32,669 nucleotides of DNA. Source: an uncultured cyanobacterium (lineage in GTDB: Bacteria; Cyanobacteriota; Cyanobacteriia; Cyanobacteriales; Microcystaceae). The notes under the pieces were generated by a model. That model searched no databases. It saw nothing but the letters and a program-made list of their open reading frames with translations, and was not told where the DNA came from. The stretch lies in the NCBI GenBank assembly GCA_903869185.1, contig CAIPYC010000128.1:1-32669 (forward strand), given 5' to 3'. Below, one piece after another: positions 17,987 through 27,152 of the stretch (its first letter is position 1; every line of letters begins with the position of its first letter). The position numbers and the translations under genes were made by a program.

Positions 17987-20302
17987 ATGTCGGATTACCA
18001 TCAAGTCAAGCTTAGCCAGAGCCAGCGGATAGCTGTAGAACATTTTACTGGACCTTTACTGGTAGTTGCCGGTGCCGGATCTGGTAAAACCAGAGCGCTT
18101 ACTTATAGAATTGCCCATTTAGTGAATCATCATAGAGTAGATCCTGCCAATATTTTTGCGGTTACCTTTACCAACAAGGCCGCCAAAGAGATGAAGCAAA
18201 GACTGGAGAATATTTTTGCCACTGAGATTGCCCAGGCAGAATATGGTAAATCTCTTTCACTTCTCGATGAGGGTAATCAAAGGAAAATCTATTCAAAAGT
18301 CTATAAAACAATCATCAAGCCTATCTGGATTGGTACCTTTCATAGCCTTTTTTGCCGGATCTTGCGCTATGACATCAATAAATATCAGGATAAAAACGGT
18401 AGAAGTTGGACTAGAAATTTTTCGATATTTGATGATGCTGATTCTGTGGCTCTGGTCAAAAATATTATCACCAAGCAGTTTAATCTAGATGAAAAAAAAT
18501 TTGAACATCGGGCGATTCGCTATCAAATTAGCAATGCTAAAAATCTAGGGCTCTCTCCTGAGGAATTTTTGCAGAGAGATCCCAATTATAAAACCAGGAC
18601 TGTTGCTGAAATCTTTCAGGAATACCAAAGGCAACTGGTGACGAACAATGCCCTAGATTTTGATGACTTGCTCTCAATTCCAGTAGAAATTTTTCGTCAA
18701 AACGAAAGTATATTGGGTTACTGGCATAAACAGTTTAATCACATTTTGGTTGATGAGTATCAAGATACTAATCAAATTCAATATGAATTGATCAGTTTGC
18801 TTTCTACCAATGGCGAACCAGTTAAGCAAAACTGGAATTGGCAAAATCGATCCGTTTTTGTTGTAGGTGATGCTGATCAATCAATTTACAGTTTTCGTAT
18901 GGCTGATTTCAAAATTCTGCTCAATTTTCAGAGAGATTTTGGAGATAATCTACCCGATGAAGATACCAGAACCATGATCAAACTGGAAGAAAACTATCGA
19001 TCTCAAGAGACCATATTAAAGGCAGCCAATGCACTGATTGACTACAATACCCAGCGTATTGATAAAACATTAAAGCCCACTAGGGGTGAAGGCGAAAAGA
19101 TGGTACTATATCAAGCTGCCAATGAGCTTGAGGAGGCTCTTTTCATACTCAAGCAGATCAAACAACTCAAACAGGAATATTGCAATTTAAATTGGTCCAG
19201 TTTTGCCATTCTCTACAGGATCAATGCTCAGTCACGCTCTTTTGAAGATACCTTGATACGCAATAATATTCCCTACACAGTAGTCGGTGGTTTCAAGTTT
19301 TATGATAGGCAGGAAATCAAGGATGCCTTGGCTTATTTGAAGGTCATCTCTAATCCCAATGATACAGTAAGTCTTATGCGGATCATCAATAGACCAAAAC
19401 GAGGAATTGGAGATACTACCACTGAAAATCTATTAAATGCATCTCAAGAGTTGGCTATTCCATTGTGGGAGATATTACAGGATAGAACTTCTGTTAATAC
19501 CCTAGCTGGCCGCAATAGTAAATCTATTGTGGGTTTTGTGGAGATTATTGAATATTTTCAAGCAAGACTGGACCACCTTAGTGCTGCAGAAATCCTCGAT
19601 CAGGTGCTGGAAAGGTCTGGTTATTTGGCTGATCTAAAAAGTAAAAGAACAGAAGATTCAGAAGCCAGGATAGAGAACATAGTTGAGCTGCTCAATGCTG
19701 TCAATCAGTTCCAGGAAGAAACCCAAGAAACCTCATTAGAAGCTTATTTAGGTAATACTTCACTGGCTTCAGATCTCGATAACCTCGATAGTGAACAGGA
19801 AAAGATAACCTTGATGACCCTCCATGCAGCTAAGGGCTTGGAATTTCCCGTAGTCTTTTTAGTCGGACTAGAACAGGGGATCTTGCCTCATGCCCGCAGT
19901 CTTAATGATCCTGCTGCTATAGAAGAAGAACGTCGACTCTGTTATGTGGGTCTGACCCGCGCTCAGGATTTACTATATCTCAGCCATGCCCAGGAAAGAA
20001 GCGTATGGGGACACCGCGAATATAAAAATCCTTCTCAGTTTCTTGCCGAGATCCCCCAAGAGCTCTTTGCTTCATTTTCAACTAATTCCAAATATTCAAA
20101 TAGAGAGACTGTCACTAGAACCAAGAAAAATACCGAGATTGGCTGGGAACAGGGAGATCGCCTCTGGCATAAGATTTTTGGTGAAGGACAAGTCAATATG
20201 ATCATTGGAAATGTCGATAAAATAACGCTGGCTGTTAAATTCAAAGGACCCGGATTGAAAATAATTGATCCTAAATTAGCGCCTATAGAGCGACTAGAAT
20301 AA
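17987..20302 (+). CDS. pcrA: UvrD/PcrA-type 3'-5' DNA helicase
   Basis: About 771 aa from ATG 17987 ([14 protein letters not shown]). A GTG at 17972 would add five residues. All superfamily 1A motifs are present: I GAGSGKT at 29-35, Ia [20 protein letters not shown] with Asp256, [33 protein letters not shown] and VI YVGLTRA. The C-terminus ends in a Tudor-like [14 protein letters not shown] segment, as in Gram-positive PcrA and cyanobacterial orthologues. It unwinds DNA in repair and in removal of stalled forks and protein roadblocks. Only 4 nt separate it from ruvB, so the two are probably co-transcribed as a recombination/repair pair. Function is secure. Confidence 0.93.
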   Translation: MSDYHQVKLSQSQRIAVEHFTGPLLVVAGAGSGKTRALTYRIAHLVNHHRVDPANIFAVTFTNKAAKEMKQRLENIFATEIAQAEYGKSLSLLDEGNQRKIYSKVYKTIIKPIWIGTFHSLFCRILRYDINKYQDKNGRSWTRNFSIFDDADSVALVKNIITKQFNLDEKKFEHRAIRYQISNAKNLGLSPEEFLQRDPNYKTRTVAEIFQEYQRQLVTNNALDFDDLLSIPVEIFRQNESILGYWHKQFNHILVDEYQDTNQIQYELISLLSTNGEPVKQNWNWQNRSVFVVGDADQSIYSFRMADFKILLNFQRDFGDNLPDEDTRTMIKLEENYRSQETILKAANALIDYNTQRIDKTLKPTRGEGEKMVLYQAANELEEALFILKQIKQLKQEYCNLNWSSFAILYRINAQSRSFEDTLIRNNIPYTVVGGFKFYDRQEIKDALAYLKVISNPNDTVSLMRIINRPKRGIGDTTTENLLNASQELAIPLWEILQDRTSVNTLAGRNSKSIVGFVEIIEYFQARLDHLSAAEILDQVLERSGYLADLKSKRTEDSEARIENIVELLNAVNQFQEETQETSLEAYLGNTSLASDLDNLDSEQEKITLMTLHAAKGLEFPVVFLVGLEQGILPHARSLNDPAAIEEERRLCYVGLTRAQDLLYLSHAQERSVWGHREYKNPSQFLAEIPQELFASFSTNSKYSNRETVTRTKKNTEIGWEQGDRLWHKIFGEGQVNMIIGNVDKITLAVKFKGPGLKIIDPKLAPIERLE

Positions 20303-20306
20303 AGCC

Positions 20307-21350
20307 ATGCCGATTAAACGTTCGTTGGATCAACCCAGCAGTCTTCCCTCCAAGAAAGCTAAATCCTTGGTTTGCTCCGAACAGCAAAAAGGTGAACACC
20401 CAGAAGAGAGTTTAAGACCTAGTTCTTTGTCCGAGTATATAGGACAGGCTCCACTCAAGCAGGTGCTCTCAGTTGCAATCGCTGCTGCAAAAGGTAGGGC
20501 AGATACGCTTGACCACCTACTTCTTTACGGTCCGCCAGGGCTTGGCAAAACAACTCTTTCGCTAATATTGGCAAGCCAAATGGGGGTACAATGCAAGATC
20601 ACTTCTGCTCCAGCCCTAGAGCGCCCAAGAGATATCACTGGGTTGCTACTCAATTTACAGCCTGGAGATATTCTCTTTATCGATGAAATTCATCGTCTCA
20701 ATCGGGTAAGTGAAGAACTACTTTACCCGGCAATGGAAGATTATCGTTTGGATATTACCATCGGTAAAGGTCAAGGGTCCAGAATCAGATCCCTCAATCT
20801 GCCCAAATTTACCTTGGTGGGCGCAACTACTAAAGTCGGCTCTCTCAGCTCTCCCCTGCGTGATCGTTTTGGTCTGATTCAAAGACTAAATTATTATACA
20901 GTCCCAGAATTGATCGAGATCCTTGAGCGTACGGCAAATCTGTTGCAAATGCCAATGACCCCTGCTGGCGCTCATGTAATTGCAATGAGATCGCGCGGTA
21001 CTCCACGCATTGCCAATCGTCTCTTTAAAAGGGTTAGAGACTATAGCCAGGTTGAACAGGTCAATCCCATTTCAGCCGAATTGGCTTCCAAGGCCTTGGA
21101 TATCCTCAATATAGATCCTAAAGGACTAGATCAAAGCGATCGTCTTTTTTTGCAAACAATCATTCAGCAATTTCAAGGTGGACCGGTTGGACTGGACGCG
21201 GTGGCCGCAGCAACCGGCGAAGATATTAAAACCATTGAGGAGGTTTTTGAACCTTATCTGCTTCAGATAGGCTACCTTAGTCGTACTCCCCGAGGCAGAG
21301 TGGCCACTCAGGCTGCCTATGGACACCTAGGAATTGATTGGTCTCGATAA
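20307..21350 (+). CDS. ruvB: Holliday junction branch-migration ATPase RuvB
   Basis: 347 aa, normal length. Walker [10 protein letters not shown] begins at Gly75, Walker [10 protein letters not shown] has Asp126, sensor 1 is GATTK, the arginine finger lies in LRDRFG, and the C-terminal winged-helix includes TPRGRVAT and the typical end AYGHLG. It forms the hexameric motor that drives branch migration with RuvA. The partner ruvA lies 8 kb away next to menD on the opposite strand; this split is common in cyanobacteria as far as I know. The basic, Ser/Lys-rich first 35 residues before [12 protein letters not shown] are an N-terminal extension. It follows the helicase gene by 4 nt. Confidence 0.96.
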   Translation: MPIKRSLDQPSSLPSKKAKSLVCSEQQKGEHPEESLRPSSLSEYIGQAPLKQVLSVAIAAAKGRADTLDHLLLYGPPGLGKTTLSLILASQMGVQCKITSAPALERPRDITGLLLNLQPGDILFIDEIHRLNRVSEELLYPAMEDYRLDITIGKGQGSRIRSLNLPKFTLVGATTKVGSLSSPLRDRFGLIQRLNYYTVPELIEILERTANLLQMPMTPAGAHVIAMRSRGTPRIANRLFKRVRDYSQVEQVNPISAELASKALDILNIDPKGLDQSDRLFLQTIIQQFQGGPVGLDAVAAATGEDIKTIEEVFEPYLLQIGYLSRTPRGRVATQAAYGHLGIDWSR

Positions 21351-21383
21351 TTTTCTAGGAGAAAAACCAATCGCATCCTTGTA

Positions 21384-21974
21384 TTATCTGCGCATTCTCG
21401 AAGAGTCAGCGACATTCGAGTTGAACCCAGGAGAAAGGCTACCAATTGTGATCTGTTTATCTTTGGGAGGTGCGCCGTCTCCATCTTGAGTAGAGAGATT
21501 CTTGGGTTTAGTTGATAGACCCATCTGTTTGAGAAGACGACTGACATGGCGCGGACTACATTCAATTTTTAGTTGTTTTGCCAGATGTCTGCTCAACCAA
21601 TCGGCAGTCCAGCTTCTAAAAGAATAGCCGTAGTGTTTAGGACCATTGTTTACCAACTCCTTAAGGGTTTGTAAATACTCATCATTGATGATTTTGGGCC
21701 GGCCGATTGGGTGTGTATTCCACATATGTGCTTGGCCAGATTGAGCAATAGCTATCCAGTAACGAGCCGTCTCTTGAGAGCAACCCAAATGGTGACAAAT
21801 TTCTGACTGGGTTCGTCCTTCATCTGCTTTAATCATGATTTCCAGTCTTCGGCGATACTCAGGTCTAAGTTCTGTTTGTAAGCTCTTAAAGAGCAGTTTT
21901 TTCTGAAAATCAGTCAGACAAAGACCATTCAAATTTACGGAAGAATCTTGACGTTGTGGGTTTTGTTGGAGCAT
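21384..21974 (-). CDS. IS630-like helix-turn-helix protein, probably domesticated
   Basis: 196 aa. Residues about 28-100 contain LRPEYRRRLEIMIKADEGRTQSEICHHLG-type sequence with CSQETARYWI, the DNA-binding arrangement of IS630/Tc1 transposases, followed by a second winged segment (SRHLAKQL, CSPRHVSRLLKQMGLSTKP). The catalytic DDE domain of IS630 transposases is entirely absent, and the C-terminus is a short Ser-rich tail. Very similar short stand-alone proteins occur in many cyanobacteria as I recall, so this looks like a conserved domesticated DNA-binding protein and not a fresh IS remnant. No terminal inverted repeats or target duplication are visible. It is convergent with ruvB (33 nt apart). 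Probable role: transcription regulator; target unknown. Confidence 0.75.
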   Translation of the reverse strand: MLQQNPQRQDSSVNLNGLCLTDFQKKLLFKSLQTELRPEYRRRLEIMIKADEGRTQSEICHHLGCSQETARYWIAIAQSGQAHMWNTHPIGRPKIINDEYLQTLKELVNNGPKHYGYSFRSWTADWLSRHLAKQLKIECSPRHVSRLLKQMGLSTKPKNLSTQDGDGAPPKDKQITIGSLSPGFNSNVADSSRMRR

Positions 21975-22459
21975 AGCTTATTAATGGGTTTGTATTACTA
22001 AGGATTCTTGTTGACGAGTGAGTGGATACATTGAACCTGAGTTGTTTGCCCTTATGAATTGACTTTAGTCGAGATCTTTCTTTTTGGGTACTAAGTTATA
22101 CAATTCAAACAAATCAAACATATTTTCATGGCTTGAGTTGCTCAATGATATAGTTCAAAAACCCCTTGATCAATGATCTTTGCTTTTTTAGCTAAACGAA
22201 ATGCAGCTTCTAGTCTTACCCAAAACTCTCGCAATGACTAGCTTTTTTGTCTTACTAATTCGCTACAAAAACATATTTAAAGTCATTCAACATGTTTGAT
22301 TTGTATGCTGATTATGTTTGAATGTATGTAGCAAATGATTGATTTGAAGATGTAGAACAAGATCGACGGCTATCTATATTGCTCATCTTGAACTCATATT
22401 ATCTACAATTGTCTATGATTTTTGTCGAATTTTCTAATAAAAAGATACAGTGAAAACTA
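21975..22459. other. 485-base non-coding stretch
   Basis: No gene is supported between gpsA and the HTH gene, both on the minus strand. The stretch is AT-rich. It holds a 16-base imperfect inverted repeat (22106-22121 with 22292-22307) and a nearby foldback (22284-22293 with 22314-22324, flanked by GCTAC/GTAGC). It must include the promoter of the HTH gene, but I cannot fix -35/-10 boxes. A 32-codon frame at 22201-22299 has no ribosome-binding site. Confidence 0.55.
22106..22307. repeat. Long-range inverted repeat around CAAATCAAACAT
   Basis: ACAAATCAAACAT at 22109-22121 is the exact reverse complement of 22292-22304. Extending to 16 bases leaves one mismatch. The arms are about 170 bases apart. 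A third related site, ATGTTTGAATG, is at 22314-22324. Arms could be operator sites for the adjacent HTH protein, or ends of a decayed small element; no target-site duplication is evident. Confidence 0.5.
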
Positions 22460-23383
22460 TTATTCTGATTTGAGATCTCTTTCCATGATGAGTTTGACTG
22501 ATTCTTGAGGGGTAATATCATCCAAGAGGAGTCGGTGAACCTCGTTGGTAATGGGCAGATAGAGCTTTTGTTTATCTGCGATTTGCATCAGAACCCTGGT
22601 TGTATTGATACCCTCGGCTGTACCTTCAAGATTGGCAAGAATTGTTTGTAGAGAATGCCCTTTGGCCAATTGGTAACCGACTTGATAATTGCGCGATAGG
22701 ATGCTGTTACATGTGGCCAAAAGATCGCCTAAACCGGATAGTCCAAAAAAAGTTTCCGTTTTTGCACCCAATGTAGTACCTACCCTTATCATTTCGGGTA
22801 AAGCTCTGGTTAAAAGAGCGGCCTTGGCATTGGTACCCAGCTCTAAACCATCACAGACTCCAGCTGCAATAGCCATAACATTTTTTAATGTTCCGCCTAA
22901 TTCTGTGCCCAGAGGATCTCGATTAAGGTATACACGAAATAGCTCACTAGATAGTACTTTTTGGATGGCTTTGGCTGCTTCAAGGTTTTGGCTCGAAACA
23001 ACAGAAGCTGCCGGTAATCCTTGTTGAATCTCCTTGGAAAGGTTAGGTCCTGAAAGAACAGCTATAGAATGTCTAGGGAAGTGATTTTGCCATATCAGTG
23101 AAGGGGTTTTGGTGGTGAGGGGATCCAATCCCTTGGTTGCACTAATTAGAAGAGTATCTATTGGTATGTCTAGATGTTGTAGTCGCTCTATCGTTGGATA
23201 AAGACCTGCCACAGAAACGGCAGAAACGATAACATCAGCATTTGCAAGTGTTTCTGCTAGGGTTTCATTGTTTTTGCGAGACCATGAGTAAACCTGGGAT
23301 GAATTGTAAGCAAAGAGCTTGACGAGAGCGGATCCCCAAGCTCCTGAACCTAAAATAACGATTTTTTTGTACCTAGTTGACAT
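22460..23383 (-). CDS. gpsA: NAD(P)-dependent glycerol-3-phosphate dehydrogenase
   Basis: 307 aa, typical of the short cyanobacterial form. The Rossmann fingerprint GSGAWGSAL is near residues 12-20. VLSGPNLSKEI and the catalytic-lysine region GTLKNVMAIAAGV follow, then FGLSGLGDLLATC, which matches the GpsA substrate-site block. It reduces dihydroxyacetone phosphate to sn-glycerol 3-phosphate for membrane lipid synthesis in the cytoplasm. The start ATG (MSTRYKKIVILG) lies 54 nt from the divergent Nudix gene, so both promoters share that short spacer. Identity is secure. Confidence 0.94.
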   Translation of the reverse strand: MSTRYKKIVILGSGAWGSALVKLFAYNSSQVYSWSRKNNETLAETLANADVIVSAVSVAGLYPTIERLQHLDIPIDTLLISATKGLDPLTTKTPSLIWQNHFPRHSIAVLSGPNLSKEIQQGLPAASVVSSQNLEAAKAIQKVLSSELFRVYLNRDPLGTELGGTLKNVMAIAAGVCDGLELGTNAKAALLTRALPEMIRVGTTLGAKTETFFGLSGLGDLLATCNSILSRNYQVGYQLAKGHSLQTILANLEGTAEGINTTRVLMQIADKQKLYLPITNEVHRLLLDDITPQESVKLIMERDLKSE

Positions 23384-23437
23384 ATTCTAGAAAATGTAAA
23401 AGTGCTATAAATCCGCCCTAAAGAGTATTTTTGTCTT

Positions 23438-23869
23438 ATGATATTTCGCAATCCTGCCCCTACAGTTGATATCATTGTCGAGTTGATGGATCAACCTCAC
23501 CGTCCTATTGTTCTGATAGAAAGAAAGAATCTTCCTTATGGTTGGGCTATTCCTGGTGGTTTTGTTGACTATGGTGAGTCAGTAGAGATTGCGGCAATTA
23601 GAGAGACAAGGGAAGAGATAGCACTCAATGTGGAGTTGATTGAACAGTTTCATGTCTATTCAGATCCAGAGCGTGATACAAGACAACATACAATCAGTAT
23701 AGTCTTTATTGCCACAGCCTTTGGTATTCCTCGAGCATCAGACGATGCCAAAAACGTGCAAATTATTCATCTGTGGGATATGCCTCAAGAATTATGCTTC
23801 GATCATGGCAAGATTTTGCAGGATTATAAGCGCTATCGTTACTATGGGATTCGCCCAAATCTGAGTTAG
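23438..23869 (+). CDS. Nudix hydrolase
   Basis: 143 aa, a single Nudix domain. The Nudix box runs from GGFVDYGE to RETREEIAL, matching G-x5-E-x7-RE-U-x-EE-x-G-U except that the late Gly is Ala (EEIAL for the usual EETGL). The catalytic RE...EE residues are intact. [14 protein letters not shown] resembles the region found in ADP-ribose pyrophosphatase-like Nudix enzymes with the PGGFVDYGE box. A likely role is hydrolysis of a nucleoside-diphosphate derivative, for example ADP-ribose; the substrate is inferred from resemblance only. It is divergent from gpsA and followed by hflX about 80 nt later on the same strand. Confidence 0.88.
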   Translation: MIFRNPAPTVDIIVELMDQPHRPIVLIERKNLPYGWAIPGGFVDYGESVEIAAIRETREEIALNVELIEQFHVYSDPERDTRQHTISIVFIATAFGIPRASDDAKNVQIIHLWDMPQELCFDHGKILQDYKRYRYYGIRPNLS

Positions 23870-23938
23870 ATAGGGCCTTTTGGTGATCTCACCATTGGAG
23901 CAAGCTAAAATAAGGGAATTCACAATCTTGTTATATAA

Positions 23939-23944
23939 AGAGGA
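23939..23944 (+). promoter_or_regulatory. Ribosome-binding site supporting an ATC start of hflX
   Basis: AGAGGA (part of AAAGAGGAAG) lies 5 nt upstream of ATC 23950, an ideal Shine-Dalgarno spacing. It is 26 nt from the alternative TTG at 23971, which is too far for that start. Confidence 0.6.
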
Positions 23945-23949
23945 AGCCT

Positions 23950-25644
23950 ATCGAAACTCTCTACGGCAATTTGCAAGGACTCAAATCAAGCCAAATTAAG
24001 CAACTGCTGAAGATTTACCAGCAACGTCTTCCAATTGACTCACTCACAACATCTGAATTTGCCCAACGACTCGGTGCTATTAGTGCTGAAATTCAACAGT
24101 CCATATCAATCTACATTAATAGGCGCGGTCAAATTATCAGGGTAGGCGTGGGGGGACCGAAACAGACCCAAATCCCACTTGCCGAGCTTCCTCGCTATGG
24201 CGCCCAAAGGCTTTCCGGGATACGTTGTTTGACCACTAGCCTAGAAGATGATGCGCCAAAGGATTCTAGTTTGACCTTAATGGTGTTGCAGCGACTGGAT
24301 GCTTTGGTGACATTAAAACTGACTGATAAAGGATTTCAAAAAAGAGGCGGAGGAGGTACTGGTTATATAGAGCAGGCCCATCTTGCTCATCTGCTACCCA
24401 AGTCGCAATTCAATCCAGATCATCGCTATTATTGGACTGTTTCGCCTCCACTGAGCTTGGATACTCTTGCCGGGCAGGATTTTACCAGTCTTGTTGAGGG
24501 ATTAGAGGCAGAATTTAGTAGAGAATATATAGCCCAACAAGTTGAGAGTAAACTAGATCGGGCGATTTTAGTTGGAGTCATAACACAGCATACTCGAACT
24601 GAAGAGTTTACTGAAGTGATGCTTGAACTTGCTCGGTTGGTAGAAACAGCTGGTGGTGAAGTTCTAGAAACCCTAGAACAAAAAAGATCTTCACCCCATC
24701 CTCAAACTGTTGTTGGGGTTGGCAAGGTTGAAGAAATAGCCTTAAGGGTTCAGGCATTAGGCGCTAATTTGGTCGTATTTGATCGGGATCTTTCACCTAC
24801 CCAGATACGTAACTTGGAATTGCAGATAGGGGTCAGGGTAGTAGATCGTACGGAAGTCATTTTAGATATTTTTGCTCAAAGGGCTCAATCTCGCGCAGGA
24901 AAGCTACAAGTTGAGCTAGCACAGTTAGAATATCAATTGCCCCGGTTGGTTGGACGTGGTCAAGCGCTATCGCGTCTAGGTGCTGGAATCGGTACAAGAG
25001 GACCGGGTGAAACCAAGCTGGAAACCGAGCGTAGAGTCATTCAGCGCAAGATCTCCAGATTGCAGGAGGAAGTTAATCTACTGATGGAGCACCGTGCTCG
25101 CCTAAGGAAACAGAGAGAAAAACGGGAGATCTTCTCAGTAGCCATTGTTGGTTATACCAATGCCGGTAAATCAACTCTGCTTAATGCTCTGACTCAAGCT
25201 GATGTCTATGCGGCTGATCAGCTTTTTGCGACATTAGATCCTACTACCAGAAGGCTGCTTATCAGAGATGACGAAAATGCCGAACCCACAACTATTCTTT
25301 TGACAGATACTGTTGGTTTTATTCATGATCTGCCAGCTTCACTTTTGGATGCTTTTAGGGCAACTTTAGAAGAGGTGGTCGAGGCTGATGCTATTTTGCA
25401 TCTTGTCGATCTTTCTCATCCGGCCTGGGAGAATCAATTTAAATCTGTTCTTAGGATTTTAGAAGAAATGCCGTTAATTCCAGGGCCAATGTTGTGGGTA
25501 TTCAACAAAATAGATCAGGTTGAACCTGGTCTTGTGGAGTGGCTCAAGGGGCATTATCCTGATGCAATCCTAATCTCTTCTCTTACTCGCGTGGGATTGG
25601 ATGAATTGCGTCATCGTTTAGCCAGACTGGTCACTCTAGATTGA
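23950..25644 (+). CDS. hflX: Ribosome-associated GTPase HflX, apparent ATC start
   Basis: The HflX N-terminal domain is followed by a GTPase domain: G1 GYTNAGKST at about 401-409, DTVGF at about 453-457 and FNKID later. The family glycine-rich region is GIGTRGPGETKLE. The protein is about 564 aa if it begins at 23950. HflX rescues stalled ribosomes and splits 70S under stress. The start is unusual: in the cyanobacterial family the N-terminus reads M-E-T-x-Y-G-N-L-Q-G-L-K, and here the same residues are encoded with ATC at the Met position. No ATG or GTG occurs between the upstream in-frame stop (23911) and the conserved region. An AGAGGA ribosome-binding site sits 5 nt before the ATC. The first canonical start is TTG at 23971, seven codons in and within the conserved block. 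The 3' end overlaps the convergent gene by 14 nt. Confidence 0.9.
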   Translation: METLYGNLQGLKSSQIKQLLKIYQQRLPIDSLTTSEFAQRLGAISAEIQQSISIYINRRGQIIRVGVGGPKQTQIPLAELPRYGAQRLSGIRCLTTSLEDDAPKDSSLTLMVLQRLDALVTLKLTDKGFQKRGGGGTGYIEQAHLAHLLPKSQFNPDHRYYWTVSPPLSLDTLAGQDFTSLVEGLEAEFSREYIAQQVESKLDRAILVGVITQHTRTEEFTEVMLELARLVETAGGEVLETLEQKRSSPHPQTVVGVGKVEEIALRVQALGANLVVFDRDLSPTQIRNLELQIGVRVVDRTEVILDIFAQRAQSRAGKLQVELAQLEYQLPRLVGRGQALSRLGAGIGTRGPGETKLETERRVIQRKISRLQEEVNLLMEHRARLRKQREKREIFSVAIVGYTNAGKSTLLNALTQADVYAADQLFATLDPTTRRLLIRDDENAEPTTILLTDTVGFIHDLPASLLDAFRATLEEVVEADAILHLVDLSHPAWENQFKSVLRILEEMPLIPGPMLWVFNKIDQVEPGLVEWLKGHYPDAILISSLTRVGLDELRHRLARLVTLD

Positions 25645-26830
25645 TCTCTCTGCTTTTTTGTCCATCTTGAGGCAGGAATGCTCTATCTGAAGAAATCGGC
25701 GCTACTGGTTGGGTTAGGGTGAAATCACCTGCTTCTATCCATTTTTTTAGGGTTTGAGCCACCTTCCTAGAAAGAGGAATACTAGAGAGAGGGGCCGTTC
25801 TTACGGTTTTACCTTCTATAGTTATACGGCCTGATTTTAGTTGAGCGTAAGTTACCAGACCAAAGGTTGGGCGAACCCTACGGGGAACCGCAAAATCAAC
25901 AACAGGAGCTACAATTTCTTCATCAGTTACGCCACAGTGAAGAATCACTTCTTCTTGTAAAACAGGTAAGGCAATTCCAACTCCTAACATCAGAGAAGAT
26001 CCATAGTTTTTGAAATGACAACCTCTGACCCAATATGGATCCATCTGCTTGGCATCGCCTATTAGGGCTAATGTTGAAGCAGGTCCTATAGGTGTGCCAT
26101 TTTCAAGACGTTTTTGCAGAGGAAAGTGTTGTGTTCCCTCCCAGGCAATATAGCCTATCCCACCACCTAAGAAAATGCGGCTTCCAATCCCGACAAGATT
26201 TAGATATGGATCGTTGAGTAAAGGAGACAGTGCCCCAGAATTGGAGTACACAGCGTTGCCTAAACGCGGACGCAGAGGACCTAGATAAGTATAAAGAGTA
26301 CGCTCTCCTCCATTTACACCCACAATAAAATTTTGGTAAAGATTGCGTGGATTGTAGAGATAAAACTGATTGATGGTCTCTTTGTTGATCATCGCCTCTA
26401 GGGTTGGGCGAGGATAACAGTCTGTTACCTGACCTAAGGCTTTGAGGCTAACAGACTTGCCTGCGATCAAGTTCTCAATCACATGCCCACCACCCCAATT
26501 CTCATTGAGCTGATCTGGTAGTTTTTTTGTTTCTAGATTTTCTCCACTAGCTGTTGCCCCAATGTAGAGATCGACTGCGCCAAAACCGGCATAAGATGGT
26601 ACTCCATCTAGCCAGCATTGTCGGATTTTGATCGGTGGGTCGGTATGTCCCAAATTGATCATTGCACCTGAAGATTCCATGGTCTCAAAAGTACCAGTGC
26701 AAATTACATCTACCTGCTGAAATGCTTCTTGTACAGTAATGCTTTGCAGTCTGGATTTAAGTTCTTCAACTGTCCAGACTACAGCCTTACCTTGGGTGAT
26801 CTTTTCATTAATCTCTTCTAATATGCGCAT
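25631..26830 (-). CDS. Homocysteine biosynthesis-type protein (COG1900/DUF39)
   Basis: 399 aa. The sequence fits the DUF39/COG1900 family: TEELKSRL-like start, CTGTFETMESSGAMINLGH, a central GxGSRIFLGGGIGYI and WEGTQHF block, and HCGVTDEEIVAPVVDFAVPRRVRPTFG near 305-330. Conserved cysteines include those in the CTGTFE, RGCHFKN and HCGV segments. In methanogens and sulfate reducers this family converts aspartate semialdehyde to homocysteine with sulfide; in cyanobacteria the reaction has not been shown as far as I know. There are no CBS or ferredoxin domains as in some archaeal members. It overlaps the small membrane gene upstream by 23 nt and hflX downstream by 14 nt. The family call is good; the activity is inferred. 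Confidence 0.82.
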   Translation of the reverse strand: MRILEEINEKITQGKAVVWTVEELKSRLQSITVQEAFQQVDVICTGTFETMESSGAMINLGHTDPPIKIRQCWLDGVPSYAGFGAVDLYIGATASGENLETKKLPDQLNENWGGGHVIENLIAGKSVSLKALGQVTDCYPRPTLEAMINKETINQFYLYNPRNLYQNFIVGVNGGERTLYTYLGPLRPRLGNAVYSNSGALSPLLNDPYLNLVGIGSRIFLGGGIGYIAWEGTQHFPLQKRLENGTPIGPASTLALIGDAKQMDPYWVRGCHFKNYGSSLMLGVGIALPVLQEEVILHCGVTDEEIVAPVVDFAVPRRVRPTFGLVTYAQLKSGRITIEGKTVRTAPLSSIPLSRKVAQTLKKWIEAGDFTLTQPVAPISSDRAFLPQDGQKSREINLE

Positions 26831-27035
26831 CAGCTATAGTACTGGGTTTGAAAAAATTATAGCTTTTTCTCAATAAGAGCAACAAAATAACCATCATGGG
26901 TAACAATATTGCAATTAAAGCGTTGAAGTTGGTAGGAGAAAAAGAAAGCAAAGAACCACCATATTTGACAATGATCGACATTACCAAGGATATAAACAAA
27001 AGCTTTAGTACTATACCCGTCTCAAAGCTAACCAT
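26808..27035 (-). CDS. Small two-helix membrane protein
   Basis: 75 aa. Two hydrophobic helices (about 7-30 and 40-62) are joined by SFSPTNFN; the segment IVKYGG precedes the loop and a basic RRD end closes it. I recall short proteins of the same pattern ('KYGG... PTxxNALxxV LLP') in cyanobacteria, with no function assigned. Its 3' end overlaps the start of the homocysteine-type gene by 23 nt in a different frame, which argues for translational coupling and a shared operon. A role next to a sulfur-assimilation-type enzyme is possible but unproven. Confidence 0.65.
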   Translation of the reverse strand: MVSFETGIVLKLLFISLVMSIIVKYGGSLLSFSPTNFNALIAILLPMMVILLLLLRKSYNFFKPSTIADAHIRRD

Positions 27036-27152
27036 GATTCTAAGATAAATCGAATTTCTCTCTAATAGTATCGAAATCTGACTAAAGTTGGTTAGACTAT
27101 ATATTAATATTTTTCCTGAATGCCATTTTTTGTATTTTATATCTATTTAGCG

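Noticed and set aside
21384-21974. IS630 insertion-sequence remnant
   Set aside because: No DDE core, no terminal inverted repeats or target duplication seen, and similar short proteins are widespread in cyanobacteria as I recall.
22201-22299. A 32-codon frame starting MQLLVLPKTLAMTSFF, with a hydrophobic middle, like a small membrane peptide
   Set aside because: No ribosome-binding site, no recognisable family, and a chance frame of this length is common in AT-rich DNA.
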